From Nocardioides luteus (GTDB lineage Bacteria > Actinomycetota > Actinomycetes > Propionibacteriales > Nocardioidaceae): a stretch of 64,000 nt of DNA. Where the stretch lies: positions 43,409 through 107,408 of the forward strand of contig NZ_JZDQ02000021.1 of assembly GCF_000960475.2 (NCBI RefSeq), given 5' to 3'. Under the pieces are notes generated by a model. The model worked only from the letters and a program-made list of their open reading frames with translations. It was not told the DNA's origin and made no database searches. This document shows, piece after piece, positions 24,873-33,854 of this stretch; the first letter of the stretch is position 1; each line of letters begins with the position of its first letter. Made by a program: the position numbers and the translations under genes.

Positions 24873-25412
24873 GTGACCGATCAGAGCATGCCTCCTGTCG
24901 CGCACAACCTGTTCGCGCGTGTCCAGCAGGCAGCGGCAGACACTCCGTGCAAAGTGGTCCCAACTGCAAGGGGATTCGACGTGGAGTTGGACGTAGCTGA
25001 TTCGACCTGGTTCGGCCTCTTCAACAAGGCAGGGCTCAAGCACGCCTTTATCCATCACGTCTCCATTCCAGAGACCGGCACCTACTCGGTAACAGACGAC
25101 GCGAGAACAGTTGAGTGGATTGCTGGGACTCCCAGAATCCCTTACGAGGCCGGTAGAGAGGTCGGACGCATCAAGAAGGTCTCCTTCAATCGAACATATG
25201 CGTTCCAAGAACAGGGCAAGTTCGGCAAGGTCATCGACTTCACGTTCATTTCCGAGGAGGGCCGCGCGCTGATTGATTCCGCCGCAGCGGACCTCGGTTA
25301 CCGGCAAGTGCGAGGCTCGATCGAGAAGATCGGTCTCCTCATCGGCCTAGGGACCCTTGCCCTGCTCGTATTGATGGGCGTGATCATCGGGGCTGTGATG
25401 CTGACCCGTTGA
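24873..25412 (+). CDS. Hypothetical protein with C-terminal membrane anchor
   Basis: A 179-residue protein from GTG at 24873 (VTDQSMPPVAHNLF); ATG at 24846 or 24888 are alternatives. The cytoplasmic body is a mixed alpha/beta sequence (FDVELDVADSTWFGLFNKAGLKHAFIHHVSI, YEAGREVGRIKKVSFNRTYAF) with no family I can name. A single hydrophobic helix, IGLLIGLGTLALLVLMGVIIGAVML, closes the protein, making it tail-anchored. Base composition is visibly lower in GC than the catabolic genes to the left, like the neighbouring secretion-like genes. It may belong with the group at 25562-28025, but only position and composition suggest this. Confidence 0.6.
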   Translation: MTDQSMPPVAHNLFARVQQAAADTPCKVVPTARGFDVELDVADSTWFGLFNKAGLKHAFIHHVSIPETGTYSVTDDARTVEWIAGTPRIPYEAGREVGRIKKVSFNRTYAFQEQGKFGKVIDFTFISEEGRALIDSAAADLGYRQVRGSIEKIGLLIGLGTLALLVLMGVIIGAVMLTR

Positions 25413-25561
25413 GGTCGGCAGACCATTTCAGTGCACGCTCACCGCAGGGTCGAACGAGCTGGCGGCACGGAGTTCGCGCCTCGGACAGTAGGGTCCCGCG
25501 CCGGCGTCGCGTTCGTATGAACCTCACAGCCGTGTCGCGACTGGGGCTGGAAGTGGCTGCC

Positions 25562-26881
25562 TCAGTCTCGCTTATCGTCGTCGGCTCGGGTCGCGTCCGG
25601 CGCCCAGCCGCGGGATGCGTTGGGGTCCAAGACGTCGCTTGCGGTCTCGGTCCAGTCGTCGGTGTAGTCGGCTTCCCACTCTTGGTTCTGGCTGCCGTTC
25701 TGGTCCCGCTTCTTGGCGCCACGACCGCCGGCCGCACCGGCTCCGCGGCCACCAGCGCCGCGACCGCCAGCTCCCCGGCCGCCGGCACCGCGCGCGCCGG
25801 CTCCCGTGCCACGACCACCAGCGCCGCGAGCACCGGCAGCGGATCCCGCGCGGGCCCCTGCACGGGCTGATGTAGACCTGGCCGCGGCCGACCTGGAGGT
25901 GGCGCCGGCCGTGGCTGCCTTCGCCGAGGCACCGGCTCCGAACCTGCTCGCGATCGCCTTCGCGATGCCTGCGCCGAGCAGCGCCCCACCAGCACCCACG
26001 GCAAGCGCGGTGGCACCGCCGGTTCCACCGCTGAGCGGGGCGAGGCCGTCCGCCGTCTCGACCATCGCGTACGACGTTGCGGGAGCAGGCGAACCATCAG
26101 CGTTGATCCACTGGCCGTTGTTGTTGTCCCACTCCGGACGGTTCTCGGCCTGGTACTCCTTGATCTTGGCGTCCTCGGCCGCAATCTTTTCGTAGCCCCA
26201 GCCGTCAGGGTAGGTGGCGTTGGCGTTGATCTTCGACTTCCGCGTCTGCGCCGCGGCAATGTCGCTGTAGGAGCCAGGGACCGAAGGCGAGCCCGACGGG
26301 CGCTCCTCGCGGGTGTTGTCCGGGTCGACCAGGGCGCGGACCTTCGGATCCGCATCGATCACGGCAGCATCGACCGCCTGTACCTTCGCGGCTGCCTTGC
26401 GCTCAGCGTCAGCGATAGCCGCCTCACGAGCGGCGTATTCAGCCCGGGCATCCGCCAGCGCTGACTCGTTCTCCTCAGCCTGGCGCTTACCGACCTGCTT
26501 CGCATCGGTTGGAAAGTCTGCTGGGTCAACACCTGGGTGGGAGTCAGGAAGCGAACTGTCGATCTCCGCCTTGGCGATCATCGCTTCCTTGAGGCGGAGT
26601 TGCACCACGCCCAGCGCATCTTCTGCATCTCGGATCTTGTCGCGCTTCTCGTGGGCGAACTTCGAGGAGGACACCAGGCTGTTCTTCATCGCAGCACCGG
26701 ATTCCATCGTTTCTGAGAACCCGTTGCTCGCCTTGTTGGCGTTGTCGGCCATAGTCGTACCAGCACTGCCGAACGCTCGACGACCACCGTTCCAACCGTC
26801 GGTCATCGTTGTGATCGCAACTGGGTCGGCCCCGCGGACGTAGTCATCGAGCCTGAGCGCCCAGAAACCCTTGACTGACAT
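25562..26881 (-). CDS. Large alpha-helical, Ala/Gly/Arg-rich protein, ESX/type VII-substrate-like
   Basis: A 439-residue protein from ATG at 26881 (MSVKGFWALRL). Residues ~15-230 are predicted long helices with heptad-like Ala/Glu/Lys content (ESALADARAEYAAREAAIADAERKA), like WXG100-related or LXG domains. A hydrophobic Gly/Ala stretch follows (GGATALAVGAGGALLGAGIAKAIA), then a low-complexity region with repeated GARGAGGRG, and an acidic Trp-containing tail (EWEADYTDDWTETASDVLD). No signal peptide. The layout resembles secreted or surface substrates of type VII systems, but no family was recognised and no ESX core gene is in the window. It diverges from the lipoprotein at 26995. Confidence 0.6.
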   Translation of the reverse strand: MSVKGFWALRLDDYVRGADPVAITTMTDGWNGGRRAFGSAGTTMADNANKASNGFSETMESGAAMKNSLVSSSKFAHEKRDKIRDAEDALGVVQLRLKEAMIAKAEIDSSLPDSHPGVDPADFPTDAKQVGKRQAEENESALADARAEYAAREAAIADAERKAAAKVQAVDAAVIDADPKVRALVDPDNTREERPSGSPSVPGSYSDIAAAQTRKSKINANATYPDGWGYEKIAAEDAKIKEYQAENRPEWDNNNGQWINADGSPAPATSYAMVETADGLAPLSGGTGGATALAVGAGGALLGAGIAKAIASRFGAGASAKAATAGATSRSAAARSTSARAGARAGSAAGARGAGGRGTGAGARGAGGRGAGGRGAGGRGAGAAGGRGAKKRDQNGSQNQEWEADYTDDWTETASDVLDPNASRGWAPDATRADDDKRD

Positions 26882-26994
26882 GTAGACCCTCCCGAAGACG
26901 ATGGGGGTCTCCCCGACCCCGCCTGAGTACGGTACCCAACATCGATGACGGATCTGGCCAGAGTTCGCCAACAACCGTGCTCTAGTCTCGACGC

Positions 26995-27600
26995 ATGATG
27001 ACCTCTCGGCCCCTTGCGATCGCAGCCCTGGCCATTACAACGGCCATGACGGCAGCAGCGTGCTCATCGTCGAACGACAAGCCCGCAGAGGACCCGACCT
27101 CCGCTTCGGCAAGCCCATCACCAACGACGGAGCCTAGCGCGCCAACTGTGCCTTCGGACTGGCAGACGGTGCCGCTCGAAGATGTGGCCGAGATTTCTGT
27201 CCCTCCCGATTGGAGCGTCAAGTCCAGCACCGACGCTTTGGACACGCTGTCGGCTCCGAAGGATGCGATTGGTTTCCCGCCCGGTTCAGCCACCGTTGGT
27301 GTCGGAAACCTCGCCGGGGGCAACCAAGCGGAGGAACTCGAGTGGGTGGCCAAGCATGCTATGGAAAATGACTACTCGGGATACGCCAATCTCAAGCGCC
27401 TCCCGAATGAGACCATCAACGGGACGCCCTTCTACCGGTTCCAGTACGAATCCGATGCCTACTGGTTTGATGCGTACGGCACCGTCACTCCCGACGGCGA
27501 ATACAACATCGTGTTCGAATGGCAGTTCGACAAGACCATCAGCCGAAAGCAGGCAGAGGCCATCTGGCGTCCCGTGATGCCGACGTTCAAGATGCTCTGA
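26995..27600 (+). CDS. Putative lipoprotein
   Basis: A 201-residue protein with a lipoprotein signal peptide (MTSRPLAIAALAITTAMTAAACSSS, lipobox AAAC) followed by a Ser/Thr/Pro-rich linker of about 25 residues, then a compact domain (AEISVPPDWSVKSSTDALDTL..., YRFQYESDAYWFDAYGTVTPDGEYNIVFEWQF). The domain layout resembles PsbP/LpqN-like surface lipoproteins, which in mycobacteria bind secreted or cell-wall partners. Assignment is tentative. The gene is divergent from the large helical protein (113 bp between starts) and convergent with the small helical protein at 27621. Confidence 0.7.
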   Translation: MMTSRPLAIAALAITTAMTAAACSSSNDKPAEDPTSASASPSPTTEPSAPTVPSDWQTVPLEDVAEISVPPDWSVKSSTDALDTLSAPKDAIGFPPGSATVGVGNLAGGNQAEELEWVAKHAMENDYSGYANLKRLPNETINGTPFYRFQYESDAYWFDAYGTVTPDGEYNIVFEWQFDKTISRKQAEAIWRPVMPTFKML

Positions 27601-27620
27601 GACAAGAGCGGTTTGCAGGT

Positions 27621-28025
27621 TCAGATCGGAAGGTTGCGGACCTTCGCGAGGGTGTCCTTGTTGAAGAGCACCAATGGGTTGCTCATGATCTGAGTGGCTT
27701 CCACGAACTTCCGAATCACCAAGGCCGCCGCCTCAGCCTGGGCATCGGCGCCTTCCAGCTCCTTGACCGCCACCTCGATGCCCTCATCCATCCTGGTCAT
27801 CGCGGTCTCGGACTCTTTCAATGCGTCAGCGATGGCCTTATGACCGTCCTTGACCAGCCCGAACAGGTACGTACCATTCGCCGAGTCACCGAACATGCCA
27901 GCAGCTGGCGCAATCAGCGCGGCCCTCGCTGCGACCACGTTCTCCTTCTCAGCGTTCAGGTCCTTACGGACCTGGCCGAGAGCGATGTAGTCGACCGCGA
28001 TCTCTTCGCCGTCACCCTTACCCAT
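27621..28025 (-). CDS. Small alpha-helical WXG100/ESX-like protein
   Basis: A 134-residue protein from ATG at 28025 (MGKGDGEEIAVDYIALGQVRK). It is almost wholly helical: two long amphipathic helices (LNAEKENVVAARAALIAPAAGMF and GHKAIADALKESETAMTRMDEGIEVAVKELEGADAQAEAAALVIRKFVEA) separated by a GDSANGTYLF turn. That is the helix-turn-helix layout of ESX/WXG100 proteins, though the turn is not WXG and the protein is longer than the usual 100 residues. Together with the 439-residue protein it could form a secreted pair. A frame extension to 28097 lacks this character. Confidence 0.6.
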   Translation of the reverse strand: MGKGDGEEIAVDYIALGQVRKDLNAEKENVVAARAALIAPAAGMFGDSANGTYLFGLVKDGHKAIADALKESETAMTRMDEGIEVAVKELEGADAQAEAAALVIRKFVEATQIMSNPLVLFNKDTLAKVRNLPI

Positions 28026-28093
28026 GGTCTGCCCTCCCGAGGCTTCCGATCGCACCCCCGGCGGGTGCCTCAGTAGGAGTAGTACACCACGGC

Positions 28094-29383
28094 TCACAGG
28101 GCGACTGGCAGGGATGCGTAGCCGCGGAGGATGCGGGTGGGGCGGCGTACGGCTTCGCCTGTGACTCGCAGGGACGGGTAGCGCTCGAACAGCAGGCGGA
28201 GACCGACGCGGGCCTCGAGGCGGGCGAGGCTGGCGCCGAGGCAGAAGTGGGCGCCGGCGGAGAAGGAGAGGTGCTGGTCGGCGTTGACCCGGGTGATGTC
28301 GTACGTGTCGGGGTCCTCGAACACGGACGGGTCGCGGTTGGCGCCGCCGAGGACGACGGCGACGGCGGTGCCCTTGACGACGTCCACGCCGGCCACGCTC
28401 GTCGCCGCGTAGGCCTGGCGGACGGTGGCCATGACGGGCGGGTCCCAGCGGAGGGTCTCCTCGACGACACCGTCGACCAGCGACGGATCAGCGAGCAGGA
28501 GAGCGCGTTGGGAAGGATGGGCATCGAGCGCCGCGACGGCGTTGCCGAGCAGGTTGACGGTGGTCTCGAAGCCCGCCGCCAGGACCAGGAGCCCGAGGGC
28601 GTGGAGCTCGATGTCGTCGAGGTCCCCGGCGATCACCAGGGCGCTGAGCAGGTCGTCGCCGGGGTCGGAGCGGAGGTGGCGTACGTGGTTCTCGAACCAG
28701 TGGTGGAGGGACCTCATCGCGGCCTCGACCCGGGAGTAGTCCCGCCACGACAACCCCGGATCGAGGATCGCGGCGGCCTGGTCGCCCCAGCGCAGGATGT
28801 CGGCCCGATCCGCCTCAGGCACCCCGAGCAGCTCGGCGATGACGGCGATGGGGAGCTTCGCGGCGTACCTCTCGATGATGTCGACCTGCCCCTCGCGCGG
28901 GTCGATCTCATCGAGGAGGTCGCCGGCGACCGCGGTCACCATCTCGGCCATCGAGCCGATCCGGCGGGCGGTGAACGCCTTCGACACGTGCTTGCGATAG
29001 CGGGTGTGGAGCGGCGGGTCGACGGCCAGCATCGACGGCGGGTCGACCGGACCCAGGGCGTCGGGCGCGCTCACCTTACCGAGCAGCCACCGCAGCGGCG
29101 CGGGCAGCTCGCCCTGGCCGTCGCCGACGCCGAAGTCGCTGCTGCGCAGGATCTCGTTGGCGGCGGCATAGGAGACGGTGCCGGCCATGAACGGGTTCGT
29201 GTGGATCGGGCCGCGCGCTCGCAGCCGGCCGTAGTCCGGCAGGTCGCGCGACCACATCAGCTCGGCGAGCGGGTCGCCGCGCCTCGACGCATAGCTCAGG
29301 ACGGCGCGGTTGAGGCCCTGGGAGAGCGCCCAGCGGGCGTACGACCTCGCCCTCTCGGACGGCGCCAGCTCACGCCGAGGCAT
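28094..29383 (-). CDS. Cytochrome P450
   Basis: A 429-residue soluble bacterial P450. The I-helix motif is AGFETT, the ExxR motif is ETLRWDP, and the heme-binding loop is FSAGAHFCLGASLARLE with Cys381 as the iron ligand. The start is ATG at 29383, with AGGAG seven bases upstream; it overlaps the end of the 101-residue gene before it by 14 bp. Substrate cannot be read; bacterial class I P450s need ferredoxin and reductase, and neither is encoded nearby. The upstream small gene is probably co-expressed. Confidence 0.93.
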   Translation of the reverse strand: MPRRELAPSERARSYARWALSQGLNRAVLSYASRRGDPLAELMWSRDLPDYGRLRARGPIHTNPFMAGTVSYAAANEILRSSDFGVGDGQGELPAPLRWLLGKVSAPDALGPVDPPSMLAVDPPLHTRYRKHVSKAFTARRIGSMAEMVTAVAGDLLDEIDPREGQVDIIERYAAKLPIAVIAELLGVPEADRADILRWGDQAAAILDPGLSWRDYSRVEAAMRSLHHWFENHVRHLRSDPGDDLLSALVIAGDLDDIELHALGLLVLAAGFETTVNLLGNAVAALDAHPSQRALLLADPSLVDGVVEETLRWDPPVMATVRQAYAATSVAGVDVVKGTAVAVVLGGANRDPSVFEDPDTYDITRVNADQHLSFSAGAHFCLGASLARLEARVGLRLLFERYPSLRVTGEAVRRPTRILRGYASLPVAL

Positions 29384-29675
29384 CGGCCAGCTCCTCGCTG
29401 AACTCATGGGTGCCGATCCGGCCCATCAGCGGCGCCAGATCGGCGAGCAGGTCGGCGAAGGTCGCCTCGTAGTCCTCCTGCGACAGCGTCGGGTCGAGCT
29501 GCGCCTGGAAGCGGATCCGCCACCGATGACGCAGGGCCTGAGCCAGGCGCTCGGGGGTGCCGAAGGCCTCGGCGTACGCCGGCGACCACGGCAGCCTGTG
29601 CGCGAGGCCGGCACGCAGCTCGGCCTCCGCGTCGTTCAGCAGCCGGTAGCGCTCATGGGTCTGGTTCCACGTCAT
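29370..29675 (-). CDS. Hypothetical protein upstream of P450
   Basis: A 101-residue protein (MTWNQTHERYRLLNDAEAELRAG...) ending EELADASA. It is predicted helical, charged, without signal peptide or membrane segment. I recognise no named family, although similar short helical proteins starting MTWNQxHERxRxL are common in actinobacteria. It overlaps the P450 gene by 14 bp and is probably translated with it. The ATG lies 168 bp from the divergent histidine kinase start. Confidence 0.7.
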   Translation of the reverse strand: MTWNQTHERYRLLNDAEAELRAGLAHRLPWSPAYAEAFGTPERLAQALRHRWRIRFQAQLDPTLSQEDYEATFADLLADLAPLMGRIGTHEFSEELADASA

Positions 29676-29769
29676 CGTCCTCACCGTCTCCGTCGTCGTT
29701 GGGACCGTTGTCGATGACGCTACGGATCGGCGGCCCGGGACACATCGGACGCTGGCAGGCACCTGCGTT

Positions 29770-29783
29770 CCTACCCTGGTAGG
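29770..29783. promoter_or_regulatory. Inverted repeat CCTACC-CT-GGTAGG in kinase promoter region
   Basis: A perfect 6-bp inverted repeat with 2-bp centre, in the 168-bp divergent region between the P450-linked gene and the histidine kinase. A second palindrome, GACCCGGGTC, lies at 29812-29821. Both could be sites for the adjacent NarL-type response regulator. Confidence 0.35.
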
Positions 29784-29843
29784 AGTCCGGCCGCCTGCCA
29801 CGGTCGGATGCGACCCGGGTCACGTCTTTCTAGACTGGGCGGC

Positions 29844-31046
29844 ATGAGTGTCCAGGACTCCGCTCGCGATGTGCGTGACTTCCTGGAACGACGCTGTCGC
29901 AGCAAGGACCTCGACATCCCCTGGTGGGCGCCGCTGCTGTCGGCCTTCGGGCTCGTCGCGATGGTCACCGTGGCGGTGGTCCAGCGAAACGCCACCCTCG
30001 AGGTGATCGTGGCGGGTCTGGTCATCGTGGTCCCTTCGTTGAGCATCTTCTTCATCCCGACCACCGGTGACTGGCTCAAGAACCACATGTGGGCCGTCGA
30101 CCTGCTGCCCACCCTGGCCGGCTCGGCCTGGCTGATGTCGGAGCCCGCGACGGCGTTCTGGTCCCAGCACGACTTCGCACCGGCGGTGCTGGTCCCGCTC
30201 ACCCTCGAGATGGTCGTCCGCGAAGGATTCAAGACCGGCACGCTCTATGGGATCGCCTCGGCCGTGGCGATGTGGGTCTTCGCCGAGGACACACCCAGCG
30301 GCATCGGGGTCCAGTTCCTGCTGCTCGCCGTCGGCTGGATCCTCGGGCTGCTGATCCTCGCGCAGATGCGCGCCCTGCGCGCGGAGCGACAGGCGCGCGA
30401 GCAGGAGCACTCCCGCGCCACCGAGGCCGAGCGCACCCGGATCGCCCGCGAGATCCACGACCTGGTGGGGCACTCGCTCTCCATCACCCTGCTCCACCTC
30501 ACCGCGGCGCGACGCTCCGTCGCCGAGGGGGACGACCCGGACGAGGCGGTCTCTGCCCTCACCGAGGCCGAGGCCGTCGGGCGCCGGGCGATGGCCGAGA
30601 TCCGCCGTACGATCGGGGTGCTGTCTACCTCTGGGGCCGGAACGGCCCCGCTCCCCGGCGCCGCCGACGTGGTCCGGCTCGTGGAGGAGGGCCGCAGCGC
30701 CGGGCAGGCGATCACGTTCTCCTCCTCCGGCGACCTCTCCCGCATCGACGCCGGCGTCGGGCTGGGGATCTACCGGATCCTGCAGGAGTCGCTCGCCAAC
30801 GCCATCCGGCATGCTCCCGGCGCACCGGTCTCGGTCTCATTGGCGGTCGCGGACGGCGTACGCCTCTCCGTGGAGAACCCGCTCGTCGGCACCCGGCGCG
30901 GGGTCGGCGAGGGGTCCGGACTGGCCGGCATGGCCACCCGCGCCGAGCAGCTCCGGGGCCGGTTGTCGGCCGGGGCCGAGGAATCGATGTGGAAGGTCGA
31001 TCTGGTGATTCCGTCCCACTGTCTCGTACGCAAGGCCCTCGCGTGA
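29844..31046 (+). CDS. Sensor histidine kinase, NarL/DesK class
   Basis: A 400-residue kinase. About five to six membrane helices fill residues 28-175, without a large sensor domain, so the input is probably membrane-borne. A linker helix leads into the HisKA_3 domain with phospho-acceptor His205 in ERTRIAREIHDLVGHSLS. The ATPase domain has the N-box ILQESLANAIRHA and GSGLAGMATRAEQL. TAGACT at 29831-29836 could be the -10, giving an almost leaderless mRNA. The stop overlaps the response regulator start (GTGA). The pair resembles DesKR/LiaSR-type systems; target genes are not evident. Confidence 0.93.
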   Translation: MSVQDSARDVRDFLERRCRSKDLDIPWWAPLLSAFGLVAMVTVAVVQRNATLEVIVAGLVIVVPSLSIFFIPTTGDWLKNHMWAVDLLPTLAGSAWLMSEPATAFWSQHDFAPAVLVPLTLEMVVREGFKTGTLYGIASAVAMWVFAEDTPSGIGVQFLLLAVGWILGLLILAQMRALRAERQAREQEHSRATEAERTRIAREIHDLVGHSLSITLLHLTAARRSVAEGDDPDEAVSALTEAEAVGRRAMAEIRRTIGVLSTSGAGTAPLPGAADVVRLVEEGRSAGQAITFSSSGDLSRIDAGVGLGIYRILQESLANAIRHAPGAPVSVSLAVADGVRLSVENPLVGTRRGVGEGSGLAGMATRAEQLRGRLSAGAEESMWKVDLVIPSHCLVRKALA

Positions 31047-31738
31047 CGCCGGTCAACCCCGCCGCCGGCAACACAGCCGCGCCGATCCGGGTGATCGTGG
31101 TCGACGACCAGGAGCTCGTACGCAGCGGCCTGCGCCGCATTCTGCGCCGGCGCGACGGGCTGGAGATCGTCGCCGAGTGCGCGGACGGCTCGGAGGTGGT
31201 CGCGGCGCTCGAGGCCAACCCGGCCGATGTCGTGGTCATGGACCTGCGGATGCGCCAGGTCGACGGGATCACGGCGACCGGCCTGCTGCGGGCGCTGCCG
31301 TCGGCGCCGCCGGTACTGGTGCTGACCACGTTCGACGAGGACGAGCTCGTCTCCGGGGCCCTGCGCGCCGGGGCCGCCGGCTTCATCCTCAAGGACTCGC
31401 CGGCCGAGGAGCTGGTCATGGCCGTACGCTCCGTGGCCCTCGGCGACGCCTGGCTCGATCCCGCCATCACCGGCCGGGTCCTGGCCACCTACCGCTCCGC
31501 GGTCGCACCGTCGGCATCGGACGCCGTCGAGGTCTCCGAGCTCACGGATCGCGAGCTCGAGGTCCTCCGCGGCCTCGCCTCGGGCTGGACCAACTCCGAG
31601 ATCGCCGAGCGCCTCGTCATCTCCGAGCTCACCGTCAAGTCCCACATCGGCCGCATCTTCGCCAAGCTCGACCTGCGCGACCGCGCCGCCGCCATCGTCT
31701 TCGCGTACGACCACGGCATCGTCCGGCCGGCGGTCTGA
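31043..31738 (+). CDS. Response regulator, NarL/FixJ family
   Basis: A 231-residue regulator. The receiver has acidic pocket VVDDQ (19-23), phospho-acceptor Asp67 in VVVMDLRM, Thr in VLTTFDED and Lys in FILKDSPAEEL. The C-terminal LuxR-type HTH is intact (SELTDRELEVLRGLASGWTNSEIAERLVISELTVKSHIGRIFAKLDLRDR). GTG start at 31043 overlaps the kinase stop by GTGA, so the two are made in a fixed ratio. It is the cognate regulator of the kinase. It converges on the RecQ-like gene with 18 bp between stops. Confidence 0.95.
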   Translation: MTPVNPAAGNTAAPIRVIVVDDQELVRSGLRRILRRRDGLEIVAECADGSEVVAALEANPADVVVMDLRMRQVDGITATGLLRALPSAPPVLVLTTFDEDELVSGALRAGAAGFILKDSPAEELVMAVRSVALGDAWLDPAITGRVLATYRSAVAPSASDAVEVSELTDRELEVLRGLASGWTNSEIAERLVISELTVKSHIGRIFAKLDLRDRAAAIVFAYDHGIVRPAV

Positions 31739-31756
31739 TCCCTGCCGAGACGGGGG

Positions 31757-33841
31757 TCAGGTGGTGGTCGCGAGGACGAGGGGGTGGACGGTGGCGGCGC
31801 CGGCATCGAGGAGGGCGCGGGCGGCGAGGGTGATAGTCCAGCCGGTCGCGATGCGGTCGTCGATGAGGAGTACGTCGACACCCGGTGGCACTTCGGCGTG
31901 GAGCGAAAAGCGCCGACCGACGGCGGCGACGCGCTGGGCGGAGTTGGAGGCGCCCTGGCCAGGGCCGACGTCGGGGTCGACGATGGCCCACGAACCGAGA
32001 ACAGGGATGCGGAGATAGCGCGACAGCCCTTCGGCGAAGTCGCGGGTCAGCGTGGGACGCGTCGACGACTCGACGTAGACGATGCCGCCGACCGCGGGGC
32101 GCCAGTCGCCCAGGACCTCGACGACCGCCTTCACCAGCGGCACCGGGACCGGGCCGTCCTGAGCGGGCTCGCGGAAGAGGTCACGCAGGGCTTGGCCGTA
32201 GCCGAGGTCGGTCAGTCGCGCGACCGCGCGGCCCTCCAGCGGACCCTCCTTGATCTTGCCCTTAAGCGAGATGCCGAGCCGGTCGAGGCCGGTGGGCCAC
32301 ATCTTCTTCGGCTCCACGACGACCCCGGGCCGCGACAACCGCGCCGAAGCCTCCTCGACCGCGCCTTCGGAGACCGACGAGGTCACCGCGAAGCCACCGC
32401 AGTTGTCGCACCGACCACAGTCGACGGCGCCGGGATCGTCGAGCTGCTCGCGCAGGAACCGCATCCGGCACTGGTCGGTCGAGATGTAGGCGAGCATGGC
32501 GTCCTGCTCGCGGCGACGAGCCTCCGCGACCCGTGCATACCGCTCCGCGTCGTAGTCCCAGGGGACCCCGGTCGCCTCCCAGCCACCACCGACCCGGCGC
32601 GCGGCACCGTCGACGTCGAGCACCTTGAGCATCTGCTCGAGGCGTGACCTCGACAGGTCGACGTACGTCTCCAGCGCCTGCGTCGACAACGCCCGCCCCG
32701 CCTCCAACAGGACCCCGAGGGTCTGGCGCACCTGCTCCTCGCGCGGGAAGGCGAGCGAGGCGAAGTAGGCCCAGATGTCGCGGTCCTCGACGCCCGGGAG
32801 CAGGACGACGGAGGCGTCGGAGGTGCCACGGCCGGCGCGGCCGACCTGCTGGTAGTAGGAGACCGGTGAGGAGGGTGCGCCCATGTTGACCACGAACCCG
32901 AGGGTCGCGTCGAAGCCCATCCCGAGCGCCGAGGTCGCCACCAGCGCCTTGATCTTCCCGGCAGCCAGCGACTCCTCCAGGTCGGCCCGCTCGGCCGCCT
33001 CGGTGCGCCCCGAATAGGCGGCCACGTCGTGGCCTCGCGAGCGCAGATAGTCGGCGATCTCCTCGGTCGCGGCGACGGTCAGGCAGTAGACGATGCCGGA
33101 CCCGGGCTGCTCGGAGAGGTGGTCGGAGAGCCAGGCCAAGCGCTGCTCGGGGGTCTTCAGCGAGACCACGCCGAGCCGCAGCGACTCCCGGTCCAGCGAC
33201 CCCCGCAGCACCAGAACGCCCTCACCCATCTGCTCGGCGACGTCCGCGGTGACCCGGGAGTTCGCGGTCGCGGTCGTCGCGAGCACCGGGATCCCGGCCG
33301 GGAGATCGGCCAGCAGCGTACGGATCCGGCGGTAGTCGGGCCTGAAGTCGTGCCCCCAGTCGGAGATGCAGTGGGCCTCGTCGACCACCAGCAAACCGCA
33401 CTCGGCCGCCAGCCGCGGCAGCACCGCGTCGCGGAACTTCGGGTTGTTGAGCCGCTCGGGGGAGACCAGCAGGACGTCCACCTCGCCCGCGTGGATCGCC
33501 TCCTCGATCGAGACCCAGTCCTCGGGGTTGGTCGAGTTGATCGTCACCGCCCGGATCCCCGCGCGCTGCGCCGCCGCGATCTGGTTGCGCATCAGCGCGA
33601 GCAGCGGGGAGACGATCACGGTCGGCCCGAGACCGGCTTCGCGGAGCAGCAGCGTCGCCACGAAGTAGACCGCCGACTTCCCCCATCCGGTCTTCTGCAC
33701 GACCAGCGCCCGGCGACGCTCGACGGCGAGCGCCGAGATCGCCGACCACTGGTCCTCGCGCAGGGTGGCGTCATCGCGTCCCACGAGGGCACGCAGATGC
33801 GCCTCGGCACGAGCACGTACGTCACTGGCCGGATCAGTCAT
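31757..33841 (-). CDS. RecQ-family DNA helicase with C-terminal phosphoribosyltransferase-like domain
   Basis: A 694-residue protein. Helicase motif I is QKTGWGKS (49-56), motif II DEAH (154-157), with ISDWGHDFRPDYRRI following as in RecQ; motif VI is QQVGRAGR. A four-cysteine-type zinc region appears as CRMRFL...CGRCDNCGG. Instead of an HRDC domain, the C-terminal ~150 residues (GDWRPAVGGIVYVES..., VDVLLIDDRIATGWTITLAA at about 655-675) match the PRPP-binding loop of phosphoribosyltransferases. This RecQ-PRT fusion occurs in actinobacteria; the purpose is unknown. It may couple DNA repair to nucleotide sensing. It lies 13 bp after the ABC-F gene on the same strand. Confidence 0.9.
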   Translation of the reverse strand: MTDPASDVRARAEAHLRALVGRDDATLREDQWSAISALAVERRRALVVQKTGWGKSAVYFVATLLLREAGLGPTVIVSPLLALMRNQIAAAQRAGIRAVTINSTNPEDWVSIEEAIHAGEVDVLLVSPERLNNPKFRDAVLPRLAAECGLLVVDEAHCISDWGHDFRPDYRRIRTLLADLPAGIPVLATTATANSRVTADVAEQMGEGVLVLRGSLDRESLRLGVVSLKTPEQRLAWLSDHLSEQPGSGIVYCLTVAATEEIADYLRSRGHDVAAYSGRTEAAERADLEESLAAGKIKALVATSALGMGFDATLGFVVNMGAPSSPVSYYQQVGRAGRGTSDASVVLLPGVEDRDIWAYFASLAFPREEQVRQTLGVLLEAGRALSTQALETYVDLSRSRLEQMLKVLDVDGAARRVGGGWEATGVPWDYDAERYARVAEARRREQDAMLAYISTDQCRMRFLREQLDDPGAVDCGRCDNCGGFAVTSSVSEGAVEEASARLSRPGVVVEPKKMWPTGLDRLGISLKGKIKEGPLEGRAVARLTDLGYGQALRDLFREPAQDGPVPVPLVKAVVEVLGDWRPAVGGIVYVESSTRPTLTRDFAEGLSRYLRIPVLGSWAIVDPDVGPGQGASNSAQRVAAVGRRFSLHAEVPPGVDVLLIDDRIATGWTITLAARALLDAGAATVHPLVLATTT

Positions 33842-33854
33842 GACCACAGGTCTA

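Noticed and set aside
25409..25870. Plus-strand frame with hydrophobic stretches
   Set aside because: Its hydrophobic part is the antisense of the Ala/Gly/Arg-rich region of the helical protein; no independent start signal.
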